Positions 26,201 to 39,400 of a stretch of DNA of 64,000 nt are shown here, in pieces. The position numbers were made by a program, and so were the translations under genes. Each line of letters begins with the position of its first letter. Position 1 is the stretch's first letter. The stretch is from NCBI RefSeq assembly GCF_000321225.1, contig NW_004450267.1, positions 4,644,802 to 4,708,801 on the forward strand, given 5' to 3'. The notes beneath the pieces are model-generated. The model saw nothing but the letters and a program-made list of their open reading frames with translations, made no database searches and was not told the DNA's origin. Origin of the DNA: Odobenus rosmarus divergens. Its lineage: Eukaryota; Chordata; Mammalia; Carnivora; Odobenidae.

Positions 26201-27378
26201 ATACTTTTTGAATCTTAGCATGTCTGAAAATGACTTTATTTTGCCTTCTCCTTCATTGAGAATTTGGGGTGTGGAAGAGGTATATTATCCTATTTTATTT
26301 TCTGAGAGCCCCTTCTTATTTAATAGATCCTTGTTTTGTCATCTTCTTTTTATCTCGTAGACATAATATCTTCTCATGTTGCTCTAATATTTTCTTCTGC
26401 TTCTCAAATTCTCTGCTTTTTCTGTATTTCTTTTTCCTAGTTTACTTGTTTTCTTGTATTTTGTATGTGAGGCGATCTTTAAATATTTAGTGATCCTTAT
26501 GAATAGAGAATGAAGCTAGTGGATTTAACTAGAAAATAATTATCTTTGTTCATTGCCATCGCCCACCCCAGGTCATTCTTTTCTTGGGGGTCATTAAATA
26601 TCTCTGGAAAAGAATCCTTAATCCCTTGCCTGCAGTATTAAACCCCAAGTTGCTAGAATTTCAGTTTTCAGTGTGCAGATTCCTTTTTAATCTGTCTGTT
26701 TTTAGGGGCGCCTGGGTGGCTCAGTTCATTAAGCCTCTGCCTTTGGCTCAAGTCATGATCTCCAAGTCCTGGGATTGAGCCCCGAATCAGGCTTCCTACT
26801 CAGCAGGAAGTCTGCTTCTCTTTGTCTCTCTCTCTCCCTCTGCCCCTCCCCACCACTCGTTTTCTCTCTATTTCAAATAAATAAAATCTTAAAAAAAAAA
26901 ATCTGTTTTTAGCCTCCCCACCAAGTTCCAAAGTACAGAGCTTCTCAGATTCAATTTCTTTAGAAACTAAACCTCTTGTCTTCTATGGGTTTGGGAACAA
27001 GAGAAGGAATCTGGAGGGTCTAAGTGCTATATGAAGTGTTTCTACCAGTTCTTGTGTTTTCACTGCTCTAACTTACCTCTGCCTAGCTGGATTCTGTACA
27101 CTTCTACTTCTGAGCATTTCTAGAGTCTTGTGGAGTAAATTATTTCAATATCCCTCTCTTCAGACACCCCATTTAAGCTTCCTCCAATCTGCAGCAATGA
27201 ATAGGTCTACCCTAAGATCCAGCAATAGCACTACTAGGTATTTACCCAAAGAATACAAAAATACTAATTCAAAGGGATACATGCCCCCCCTCCATGTTTA
27301 TAGCAGCATTATCTACAGTAGACAAATTAGGGAAACAGCCCAAGTATCTATCAACTGATGAATAGAAAATGAAGTTAT

Positions 27379-27416
<38 letters not shown>

Positions 27417-30400
27417 GGGATATTACTCAAGCGAATGAATTCTTTGCCTTTTGCAACAACGTGGATGGAGCTAGAGAATATTATGCTAAGTGAAATTCGT
27501 AAGTCAGAGAAAGACAAATGCCATATGATTTCACTCATATATGGAATTCAAGAAATAAAACAAATGAACATGGGGGTGGGGAAGAGGGAGAAAGGCAAAC
27601 CAAGAAACAGACTCTTAACCACAGAGAACAAACTGATGGTTACCAGAGGGGAGGTGGGTGGGAGGATGGATTAAATAGGTGATGGGGATTAAGGAGTGTA
27701 GTTGTGTTGAGCATGGGTGTTGTATGGAAGTGTTGAATCACCATATTGTACACCTGAAACTAATATTACACTGTATATTAACTAACTGGAACTTAAATAA
27801 AAACTTTAAGAAAAGATAGGTTTAAAAAGTTGGTTAACACTCGGGGCACCTGGCTGGCTCAGTTGGTTAGGCATCTGCCTTCAGCTCAGGTCATAATCCC
27901 AGAGTCCTGGGATCGAGCCCCGCGTCAGACTCCCTGCTTGGTGGGGAGCCTGCTTCTCCCTCTCCCTGTGCTGCTCCCCCCCTGCTTGTGCTCTCTCACT
28001 CTTGATCTCTCTCAAATAAATAAATAAAATCTTTTAAAAAAAAAAAAGTTGGTTAACACAAAAAGGAATATGATTTGTATCCTAATTTCCAGTTGCCAAA
28101 TTAGAACCAAAAAATGAATAAATTGTATTATAAATGTAATTGCTAGGATTCTTTCCTTAAGAGAACTACTTTGGATAAGAATTTAAATATTGTACATTAA
28201 GTAATAGAACACAATTTTTCTTTTTATCAAATTTTAAAAGATTAACATTTTGCAGTTATTATATTAATACAGTATTTTTTTCCAGAATATTTGGCAGCAG
28301 TTAAAGTCATCTGTACTTAGTTTTCATCATTGTTATTGACTCTGAAAATTCTATTAACTCTAGCTTTGTGAACAAATGGAAGGAATAATTAACTGACAAA
28401 ATAATCACTCTGTTAATCCATTCTTATAGTCCACAACTAATGACTCAAATCTGTCAGGGAGTTTGTTTTACCCAGTTTGTATAGCCAAAATAAAGAGAAG
28501 ATGCCTCTTAATATTTACTCTTTGTTTATTAATTTAGAGCAACTCTCTAGGTTTGTCTTCATTTTAGAATTCAGTATGGCTTCCCACTGGATTATATTAA
28601 AAGCATTTTTTAAAGTTTCTCATTCAGTACTGAGAGAACTAAGGTGTAGCTGTAAGTCAATTTTGCTATTTCTTTTTTGTCTCTTTCTGTATATAGTGCA
28701 AATTCTTGAGCTTGGCATTACTTTGCCTACTGTGGTATGTTGTTTATTTATCTGGGTTATATACACTTTCAGAATCCTATGTTAACTTAATATTGGTAAT
28801 ATAACAAATGTGGTGGGGGGCACCTGGGTGCCTCAGTCAGTTGAGCATCCGGCTTTTGGTTTCAGCTCAGGTCATGATCTCAAAGGTTGTGAGATGGAGC
28901 CCCTTGTTGGGCTCCTCACTCAGCAGGGAGTCTGCTTGAAGATTCTCACACGCTGTCTCTATCACTCTAAAATATAAATAAATCTTTAAAACAAACAACA
29001 AAAACACCAAATAAACATGCACTTTTTTCTTCTTAATCTAGAGCCCTTTTTGATTATGACAAGACTAAAGACAGTGGCCTTCCCAGTCAGGGATTGAACT
29101 TCAAATTTGGAGATATCCTCCATGTTATTAATGCTTCTGATGATGAATGGTGGCAAGCCAGGCAGGTTACACCAGATGGGGAGAGTGACGAAGTTGGGGT
29201 AATTCCCAGTAAACGCAGGTAAGTATAAGTCCATTACAGTCTTACCACTTGAAAGTAGGGCAACATAGACAAATAATTGTTGATTTTTAAAATTATTTTA
29301 CTGAGGGTGATTTTATGCTTAGTTTTCCGCATTACGTTTCACAATCATTTAATTCTGTTCACCTTATATTATAACCAGTGACATAATTAAAGAATATGAT
29401 GCCCCCAAAGAGAAATCTCTCTAAAGCTCCTACTTAGTTGCTCAGAACAAAATAAATATATTTAAATAACTTTGCTATGTATCTATACCATTGGAGGGAA
29501 AAAGATTTAAAAGCCTCTGTGCTTTATCCATGTAGGTGGCAATGAAACCTACTAAGTACTTTCAGGATTTTTGATTGAATTGCCTCCTTTAGACTTAAAA
29601 ATTGGAAGTGTAAATCAAAAATTTTAGAAGTATCTGGTATTTGCTTCATATCTCTTTTCTTGCTTAATTTAGAAGTATTTGTGCATTCGCTGGTCTTTCC
29701 TCTTTGCTTTTAACCGTTTATTATAGTGAGGCATACTTACTATCTACTGGCAAAAGTGGTTAAGTGGAAATAGTCTTTGAACAGGATGATCCCAGCGTAA
29801 AGAACCCTCTCTAGGTCTGTGAAATACTGCTGAATGTCCCTATTTTTGTGGGAAAGCTATTAAAATGTCAGTTCATAATTCTCCCCAAATAACTTATTTG
29901 TGAGGTCTGATTCGTGCAAATCATTGCCTGAAAGTCTTTTTAAGTTTTAAGATAGCCAGCAAAAATTGTTAATGAGACATTAATGTTTATTCTAGCTGGT
30001 TAATTCACTTCAGGTCAAGCTTATGGTGTAATATTTATTTTAAGAGTCTATAATTGATGATAAGTATGCCAATTCATATACCTATTTATAGACCTCTACC
30101 TATATATATTTTTGTTACTGTTTATAGAAGTTGAAGAGTAGGAATATTAAGGTATTACCAAGATTTTTAGTTATGGCTTTGGGATTTATGACTATTCTTG
30201 GCTAGATCCATGTATTTAACAAGTTCCAACTATTTGGCTAGATCGTATATTTGGTAGCAACTCCTTTTTTAGCAATGCAGCCCTCAGCATAACTTTTTTC
30301 CTGGAATAGAACGTAGTCTACTTTAAATTCAGAAATGCTTCCTCTGTCTCTGTGCCTCATCGAGTCAGTAGAAACCTCACATCTTAAATATCAGAGTCAG

Positions 30401-33400
30401 AGTTCCTAAAAATTGTCTTATCCTTTGGCACCTCCTATCGTGCATAGGCTTTATGTGTGCCGGCAACAGATGAGAAATACACTGACTTTGGTGGAAAAAG
30501 ATTCTTTTCATTTTGTATATGTGCTGCCGAAGCGAGCACAAGATTCTTTTCATTTTGTATAAAAATTCTGTGAAGTTGGTTTTTAAGTCAGAAGTGCTGC
30601 AAGAGACTTTTAAGACCTCTCTGAATTTCCAAATTCATAAATAAAATTATGGAATATAGTTTTTCTTCCATAAGCTACATATGAAACCACAACTAATTAT
30701 GCCATTTCATTCTTGAATGTATTCAAAACTTGTATTTTCTTAAATAGAACTATCTCTTAGACCTCTTTACTTCTAATAATAGCACAAGGAATTGTAGTTA
30801 CTATAGTTCTCAATTCTTATTCAGGAACAGTATTTACAAATAAACACAATTTAAGTCACTCAGCTACTTAGTGAACAAGGTAACTATGAGAAACAAAGCC
30901 ATTTTGAGTTGTAAATGTTTACTCACTAAATGTTAGTTTTGCAGTGCCCTCAGTAAGTGCCTAGGCAAAATTACAAATTAGTTAATCATGCAGACTCTCT
31001 AATCATGTCATGGATTGTTCTAGAATAGTAAAAACAGGTTTTAAGTCCATGAATGCTAAGGTTCTTCTGTACCCACAGTAAAACTATATCGCTAGATAAT
31101 GAAGAAAATGCATTTATTCATAGACTATTTTGGTAAGTTTTTCTGCTATATACTAACATAATTGCTATGTTGAAATTAAGGATAAAAAGCTTAATTGACA
31201 TGAAATTTTACAAGGTTCATATTGGTATTACAATCTACATGAAACATTTGTTTTGATGTAGTTTTGTTGGCTTACTTATTTTGAATAGTTAACATTTTAA
31301 CATGGTTCAAAAATCAGAAGATCTAAAAGCTATACAGGCTTCCTCTTAACCTTGTACTCCTGGCATCCTTTTCATTTTTAGAGGGATAACTAAGGTTACC
31401 AGGTCTTGTATATCCTTCCACAGATATTTTAAAGCTCTTTAAAACTCTTTTTGTATACTATAATTGGTTACTTCATGTATTTACACAAATCTGTCACTGG
31501 AGTTAAATTCGATTTTTGTATTTCCCATTTTTTAATAAAAATTTCAGAGCTACAGAAAATTAAGTACAAGAAGAAGAATAGTACAAGGAACACCCACATA
31601 TCCTTCACCTACTTTCACCAATTGTTAACATTTTGCCGTATTTGCTTTCTCTCTCTTCCGCTTTTTAGCATATATGTATGCCCCATGCTAAGCTAATATG
31701 GAGACAACAATAACAAAAGAAACAAAATCCAGAAAATTGCTAAACTCAGAAGTGGTTTCTCATAATAATTTCAGTATAATTATGGAATGTGAGTGCATCT
31801 ATAAGTACACATATACTATATTTTGATACTTCACCAAGTGGTTTTGTTTTGTAATGAGACCTGTATTTCATTTTCAGAAATTATAATTTTGGGATACAAA
31901 CCTAGACAGTTACTGAAGGTTTTAGAATATAAAAATGCCCCATACTAAAGTATCAGTTCTGATGATTTCTAATTAGACCCTTAGATATTTTGGTGTACTT
32001 TAAAAATAGCATTCTATACTTTGACAGAGTTGAGAAGAAAGAACGAGCCCGGTTAAAAACAGTGAAATTTAATTCTAAAACAAGAGGAGATAAAGGGGTG
32101 AGTATATGAAATATCTTTTTCTAGATATTAATGGTTGAGAATAATGGACTTTTTCATAATTCTTGCTGGAACTACACTATTAAAATTAGAAGGATTTTGC
32201 CATAAGAGTTAACTATCAACAGCTCTTGCCATGATGCTTTGTAATAGTAGATGCTGAAGTAAGTAATTTATTAAATTAAAGCATTCATTTTATAAACCTT
32301 TCCAGATTATCAAAACTGTCATTTGATATATTCTTAACAACATACTTTGGTGAGATTTTTTTACAAGTGAAATAAATTCAGCCTTCCTTCAGATGTCCAG
32401 TTAGAAACTTGTATTAATCATGATAGCTAATTTAATAATACATCTTCTCAGAAAATATGCCCAGAATATTATTAACTAGGTCATAATGTGAGTTTTTATT
32501 TCCCTCCTTCATGCCTAATATAATTTATTAAGAGAATCCATGCTTTAAATATTTGAATCAATATGAATTTTTGAGGGAATAAAGAAAGGGACAGTAGAGG
32601 ATGAGTTTATGTAAAGATGGTCAAGAAATACTTCTAAATTCTTTCATATATAATTTTAAACATGTTTTTGTTTTCATTTTAAGTTCTGCTTGAATCTAAT
32701 GGATGCCAGTAGATGAAAGAGATACTGCAGGCTTTGTCCTGTGCTATGTGTATAATTAATACAATGGGATATTATAGTAATAGCCTGAAGAAATAAACTG
32801 AACACATACGTTGCCTTGAAATACTATTCATAGGAATATCTTATGTTTGTTTTTTTAATCTAAAGCAAAAGTTTTATACATCTTTTGATCATATTTCAAA
32901 TGAATGTGGAAAGTTAACTCAGCTAATTAATTAATCCTATCATCTGTACTTCTCTGATAGCACTAAGCACTCAAACTTAAAGGCTTAAAATTTAAGATAA
33001 GCAGTATCCTTGATCAAAGAAATTAAATCTAAGTAAATTGTATAATGTATTCAATTATTTTAGAAATGATAATTTCCTTTAAAATTTCAGCTTTCAGAGA
33101 ATAAAAAATTATGTAGTGTGACCTGAAGCAATATTTAAAATAGAAATTTGGGGGAGGGAAAAAATCCCAAGTAACAGGATTTGAAATCTATACAATGCTT
33201 TTTGTGCTTGTTTTATACATGTCCTTATAAATAACTTAGTAAAATACATAAAATACACTGTCAGTGTATTGAAAATGAGGTTGCATGTTATAACTTTTCT
33301 TTCATACTGTAAGAAGTTAACTGAATTAACGACATATTTAAATCTTAGTCTTGTTTGTTGACTGTAACCAACCTTATACACAGTCACTGTGTCCTAACAC

Positions 33401-36400
33401 AGCACCAGAAGAATGCATGATACTGAGTGGGGTAAAAATACGCTTGCCATTGATGCAGAACTGCATTTCTTTCTGTACTACCATCTCCCATTCTGAGTTC
33501 CTCTTTTCCTTTCCTTACATGGTGGTTTATGGACTTATTTCCACTGCAGACTTATAACATTTCAGTTTCTCATTAACATTTTTAACGTTCATTTAGCTAT
33601 TTTGACATACCACATATAGAAATTTTATACTTTATATGTATCATGATTTTGTGATATTTTATCGGTTCTTATATTTATTACACTATCTCTCTTGCAATAT
33701 AGCATTAATAACAAGTAACTAAATAGAGTATTTTGTATTGAAAATGTAGACAATCCAAAGGTAGTATATTTCTTCAGTTTTGTGTCTTCCCTACACATAT
33801 TTATCTTCTTTGCTTTGTGCTATTTTCACTTTTAATAAATTCTTCATCTGGAGGACATTAAATATAATACAATTAATTATTTTCTTAACTAACAGGCATT
33901 TCTTTCTGTCCTATATTATGATATCTTTATGATATCTCATTTTGGCTAATTGCAAAGATATCAAAAATCAAAACATTTTAAACTTCATGTTTCTTTTGGT
34001 TGTTTGCTGTGAAACTGACTCTGACCACTATATATGCAGTAGGAGGGATAAATACCTTTTATTAAAAACATAACAGTTTTATTATATACCAGAAAAATTA
34101 TTACTAAATTCATTGACGATTCATGAACAAGAAGATTTAGTCCTTCCCTAAATTAGATTATCATAAATTTTTCTCTATTGAAACTTAAGTTTTCTTCATT
34201 TCTCTTCTCTAAAATTTGTATCCAAGCAAAGATTTTTATTTAAATAATGCTACTTGACAGTTATAAGTTCAAATTTCTTGACAGTATTTTTCTCATCAAC
34301 TTAATTTTTAACTTCTGCTTAGCGTTATCAGAGCCTTCAAATTTTAGGATTGAAATCAAGACAGTCTGTTGGACTAATGAACTATGAATTTATTAATCCT
34401 GAATTATTGATATGAAAAGGTAAAAATAAAAGTTTAGTCTTGTTTTTGTGTTAAGATTCCCACCAAAACAAATCCTTTCAAGTAATAGAATTTGACCAAA
34501 AATTACTTAATCTACCTCAGCACCTTAATTGCCTGGCATCACATGCTTAAAAATACAAGCATGCCAAAACATACTTCCTGGTGTGGATATACTTCAAAAT
34601 AATGATAGCATTTTATGACATTGGATTAAACTCAAGAAAAGTCAGAACAAGATTTTTTATCCTTTATATTGTTCCTGCTTCAAAAAGTAATAATTCCTAG
34701 TGTCGTTGGTAGGTCAGGCCATTTCCTTCAAGACATGGATGTCTGTGACAGAAATTACAAAAGAAGTTATCCCTCTTTAATAACATCACCTTTCTTCATA
34801 CAGCATAGTTTTAAATCTGTGAAGGCACAAATGGGACATTGAAAAAGCGAAAAAATTCCAACATCTGTGTAGTAAGGGACATCAGATCAGCTGTGCAGCT
34901 CCTGCGTAGCAGTTCTGTATAACTGTTAGAATCTTCATTGCCTTTTTGGCTTCTAGAACCACCTAACTTTTTATTCCCTATTCAAGATGTGCCAATGAAT
35001 TAAATCTGGTTCCAGTTTACTTATACTTCTAAAAATAGATAAATATAGTAGAGCTTAAAGAAAATATAGTGGAGCTTAAAGACAAATAAACCAGTTAGGA
35101 TGGCATTCAAGTTGGCCAGGAGAGCTCTTGACTCTTCTTTCTTGGTGGGATAGCATCGATAAATCTTTTGCTGGATTCTCTGTGCTTGATGGACCCCTCT
35201 TAGTTTTCTTCTCATTTTCTGATTTATACCATAAGCATTTAGTTACCTTTTTTCTCTTAAAAAAAAAAAAANNNNNNNNNNNNNNNNNNNNNNNNNNNNN
35301 NNNNNNNNNNNNNNNNNNNNNNNNNNNNNNNNNNNNNNNNNNNNNNNNNNNNNNNNNNNNNNNNNNNNNNNNNNNNNNNNNNNNNNNNNNNNNNNNNNNN
35401 NNNNNNNNNNNNNNNNNNNNNNNNNNNNNNNNNNNNNNNNNNNNNNNNNNNNNNNNNNNNNNNNNNNNNNNNNNNNNNNNNNNNNNNNNNNNNNNNNNNN
35501 NNNNNNNNNNNNNNNNNNNNNNNNNNNNNNNNNNNNNNNNNNNNNNNNNNNNNNNNNNNNNNNNNNNNNNNNNNNNNNNNNGGACTCGATCCCAGGACCC
35601 TGGGATCATGACCTGAGCCGAAGGCAGTCGCTTAACCGACTGAGCCACCCAGGCGCCCTTGGTTTGTTTTTTTTAATAGTGGCTTTTTGTTAGCTTATTG
35701 GAGCCACAAAAAAGGGTAGGGAGGGAATATGCTCAAGTCAGAGGAAAATGAAGATTATTACCTACTGCATAAAAAATACTTGAATAGCCTAGAATAATAA
35801 TTTAAAATAACTTCTATAGAGCACTTCATACCTGGGAATCTTCTAGAAAAATATGGATTGATAAGAACAGATATTAGCTGGTTTGTACTATAGTAGTAGC
35901 TAATTTGAGTTACTCTTCCAGTAGCACTTACTCCTTATTTCTAGGTATTTTTTTTTTATCAGGTAGCACTTAGTCCTTATTTCTAGATATTACTGAATTA
36001 CACTGTAAATTTTTAAATATTTTAAGTTGAGAAATGTTAGAATTAGAGGAGTTAATACAAAGTTAGAAATTCACTTTGTGATTAATAAAATTCATATACA
36101 AACTGCACACTGTGGTCACAAGAGTCAGCTTCCACAGAGCTGCTAGGCTGGGCCTTTGTACACACAGATAGTAGACATCCCTTTGTTTTGCCCCTCCTTC
36201 TCTTCTTCAGCAGTCATTCAATGACAAGCGTAAAAAGAACCTCTTTTCCCGAAAATTCCCCTTCTACAAGAACAAGGACCAGAGTGAGCAGGAAACAAGT
36301 GATGCTGACCGTAAGTATGTGGATCCAGTGGTCAACTGAAAATAAATGTAGAGGGACCTACTGCCCTGCAGTTGGTTGTTACCATGGAGACAGTTTCAAG

Positions 36401-39400
36401 AGCTGCAACAGGTTACCAACTGTCTTAACCAGGAGCAACTTAACAGACATAAATTAATTTGCATACCAATCTTAACTTTTTCTGGCACCTTAGGAATTCT
36501 TAATTTAAAGTTAACAGTATTTTTAAGTTATGTGTTTAAAATAGAATTATTTGATGTAAGGGTTCTTAGAAGAAACACTTAAAATGCTTTCAAAGACTAT
36601 TTTAAAGGAAACTTAGATACCTGAGAAGCTACTTAATGATTTCTAGGTATAGCATTGACAGTCTTGGATACAGATCTTCTGGAATCATTCCATTTTATCC
36701 TATGTCTTCAGTACATGTAGACAATCTGAATTTTACTTTTAAAATAACAGGAAATAATATCAAATTTTGCTTCTCTACCCGAAATCAGCCCCTAAGCTAG
36801 AACTTTGATTCTTTTAGTACATTACATTCAGCTGCTAGCTTATTTCAAACTTTCAGAAATCTACAAAAATTCTCTAAAATATGTACACCTGTAATGGTCT
36901 TGGAACTGTCTCTTATTGTAGCACCAATTTTATGCATTACTGACAACTATTTTCTTTGATTATCTTTTTATTGCTTGCTCTCTGGGAACTACTCTCTACA
37001 GGAGATCCCTGACGACATGGGATCAAAAGGCCTGAGTAAGTGATCAAAATACTCCCAAGTTATTTTTTAACCTCCATCTACAGAACTACCTTTTTCAGAT
37101 ACATTTTGAGATTCATGGTAGCGCCTTTCTGGCATGAGGAGGTATATGATTTAGATTGCTTTTAGACTTTTCATATTAATAATGTGCTTGGGATTTTTAT
37201 TTCTGTAATACATACCTTTTGTTTTTCTAATGCTCCATTTTTCACATGTCATTTGAAAAACTGCTCATAATTAGGTTTTCATTTTTGTAGTTTTTATGGC
37301 AATTACTTTTGCTAGGGATTTTTTTTAAGCTTTTTAAGATAGTACTACCTGCCTACATTATTAGAATGTAGAAAATAATCTTGCAGTTTTATGTCCACCG
37401 GGTTTTTTGTTAAAACAAGTTAAAATCACTTTGATTCTGTGTTAGAAAAGTATTGCTATAATGTGAAACTCTAAAATATAATGAATCTTAATAGAAAAGA
37501 ATTGTGGACCTCAGATTCAAGTAGCAGTTGATGTAGGGGGATGGAAATTATAGATCTCTTTTTCAAGGAGGTTGTAAATTACTTAAAGAATTATAAGAAA
37601 TATTTTCCTTTGTTTTTCCTTTAACCAAGATGTCAGTGGTTTTGGGTTTGTCTTGTTCTTATTTAATTTTCTAACTAGTACTTAATCTTCATATGAAACT
37701 TGGTACAGTCTGGTATATAGGAGTCATTCAGTAAATGTTAGAGTGAATGGATGAAACAGGTCATTTTTTAGCAAACAAAATTTTAAATTTAGGTGTTCTC
37801 AAATTGATTGTATATGAAAGTTTACCGAATATTACTAAGTTATTTTAGGTGACAGCGACTCATAGAAGTAATCTCTTAGACAAAAGTTTTTTCCTGGATA
37901 GTTCTTTCTATTTGGATTATTAAGCATATTGAAAACTTACTTTTTGTAATTCATTGGTCATTAAGGATATAACCAATATCGGGACACTTGGGTGATTCAG
38001 TCGATTAAGCATCCAACTCTTGATCTCAGCTTGGTTCTTGAGCTCAGGGTCATAAGTTCAAGCCCCATATTGGGCTCCATGTCCAGCATGTTAAAAAATA
38101 TATATATATATATAACCAATATCTTTTAACTTTCTAAGATCTACATTAGTAAACATTATATTTCATAGAAGATTTTTTTCCATGATTTATGCTAACTTTA
38201 TACTGGAATTTTAATCTAAAGTATAGGTACTTTTATTTCAACCTTAACAATTAAAAGTTTGTATTAGATTGGAGGCAGTATGCTTTATATGTAATTATTT
38301 CTGTATAGACACACTTGGTTATTTTTGCCTGTGCCTTTTTACAATTCAGCAAGAGCCACAAATTTACTATTACTGGTGGTACCCTTTTTTAATCTTTTAC
38401 CTTTGGGGAAAATAGTCAGTGAAAATCTTTAAAACTGGAAAATATTTCCATAGATTCTTAATGCTATAGAATTTATTTTGAGAATGATGTGTTTTAGAGG
38501 TGGTATGATTCAGCATAAAAAAACCCACAGATTTTTATTATCTGCTAAATCATTAGAGACCTGTGGAAAACTCATTGGAAAGAAACTAAATGGATAATTT
38601 GTTTACTATGTTAATATTGTTATGGTGGATGATAATTACACCTTGGCCACATCTTATTTCCATCTCTCATTTTGACAATTGGGATTTGAGAAGAAACAAA
38701 TGAAAAATAGTAACTGATTATCAGACAGTGTCCTTTAGAAAAGGATTTAATTTTCTGGACAGAGACTTAAGATCCCTTGAATGATGGGTTTTGTGCTTCA
38801 TCTCACAGGAACTAAGATAATTTATTCACCTGGTAACTTGATGATCAAATGAGGGAGACAGGAAAATATCAGTAAAAATTCTAAACCTGGATAAAACAGA
38901 TGACTAACAGTTGACAAGGTGCCAGTTATTATACAACAGAAAATGCTGGGAAAAGGGTGGTCAGGGACTTTGTTCGTAGCCTCAGCAATCTATATTCTAA
39001 AGTTCCAAATACAGGAAATAAACTAAGCAGAATCTTGTGAGATTTTAATAGAAAGAAATAAGTGTGACTCATATAGGTATTCATCAAGCCTTGTTGAAAC
39101 AGGACTCATGAAGGGACTGAGAAGAAAAGGCATAAATTATTTCAGAGAAACAAACCCGATGAAGAAATGGAATAACACTGAATATCAAGAAAGATGTACA
39201 TCTGCACGTAATTTCATGTAACCTATGAAAAATAGGGTATTTAATTGAAGAGGAGAGAAACAAAAGTGTGATACCCTGAATACTTTTCATAGATATGAAC
39301 TCAGTGATTCTACAAAAGAGAATCAAATAAATCATTGATTTGCCCTGTTGAGAGTAAACAATGAGAGAATTTGCCTTTCCAATCCTAATTTTGACTAACA

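Larger units (their letters stand above)
23852..29041 (+). other. Intron between linker exon and SH3 exon
   Basis: This 5.2-kb intron contains five SINEs and one L1 3' end (27195-27820). The stretches 24095-25760, 26010-26700 and 28060-28816 are AT-rich and show nothing I can name. Confidence 0.75.
29219..32027 (+). other. Intron between SH3 exon and HOOK exon
   Basis: This 2.8-kb intron has no SINE. It holds the U6 fragment (30515-30539) and a short minus-strand L1-like stretch (31530-31680); the rest is unrecognised AT-rich sequence. Confidence 0.7.
32098..36210 (+). other. Intron between HOOK exon and I2 exon
   Basis: This 4.1-kb intron has one partly assembled SINE next to a gap (35272-35658) and two short local duplications (35041-35082 and 35921-35991). 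I see no other identifiable element. Confidence 0.7.

Noticed and set aside
30515..30539. Functional U6 gene
   Set aside because: Only 25 nt are present, with no promoter elements or remaining RNA.
36188..36457. An 89-codon open frame over the I2 exon
   Set aside because: It reads the I2 exon in the wrong frame ([15 protein letters not shown]); the phase set by flanking exons gives the known I2 peptide.
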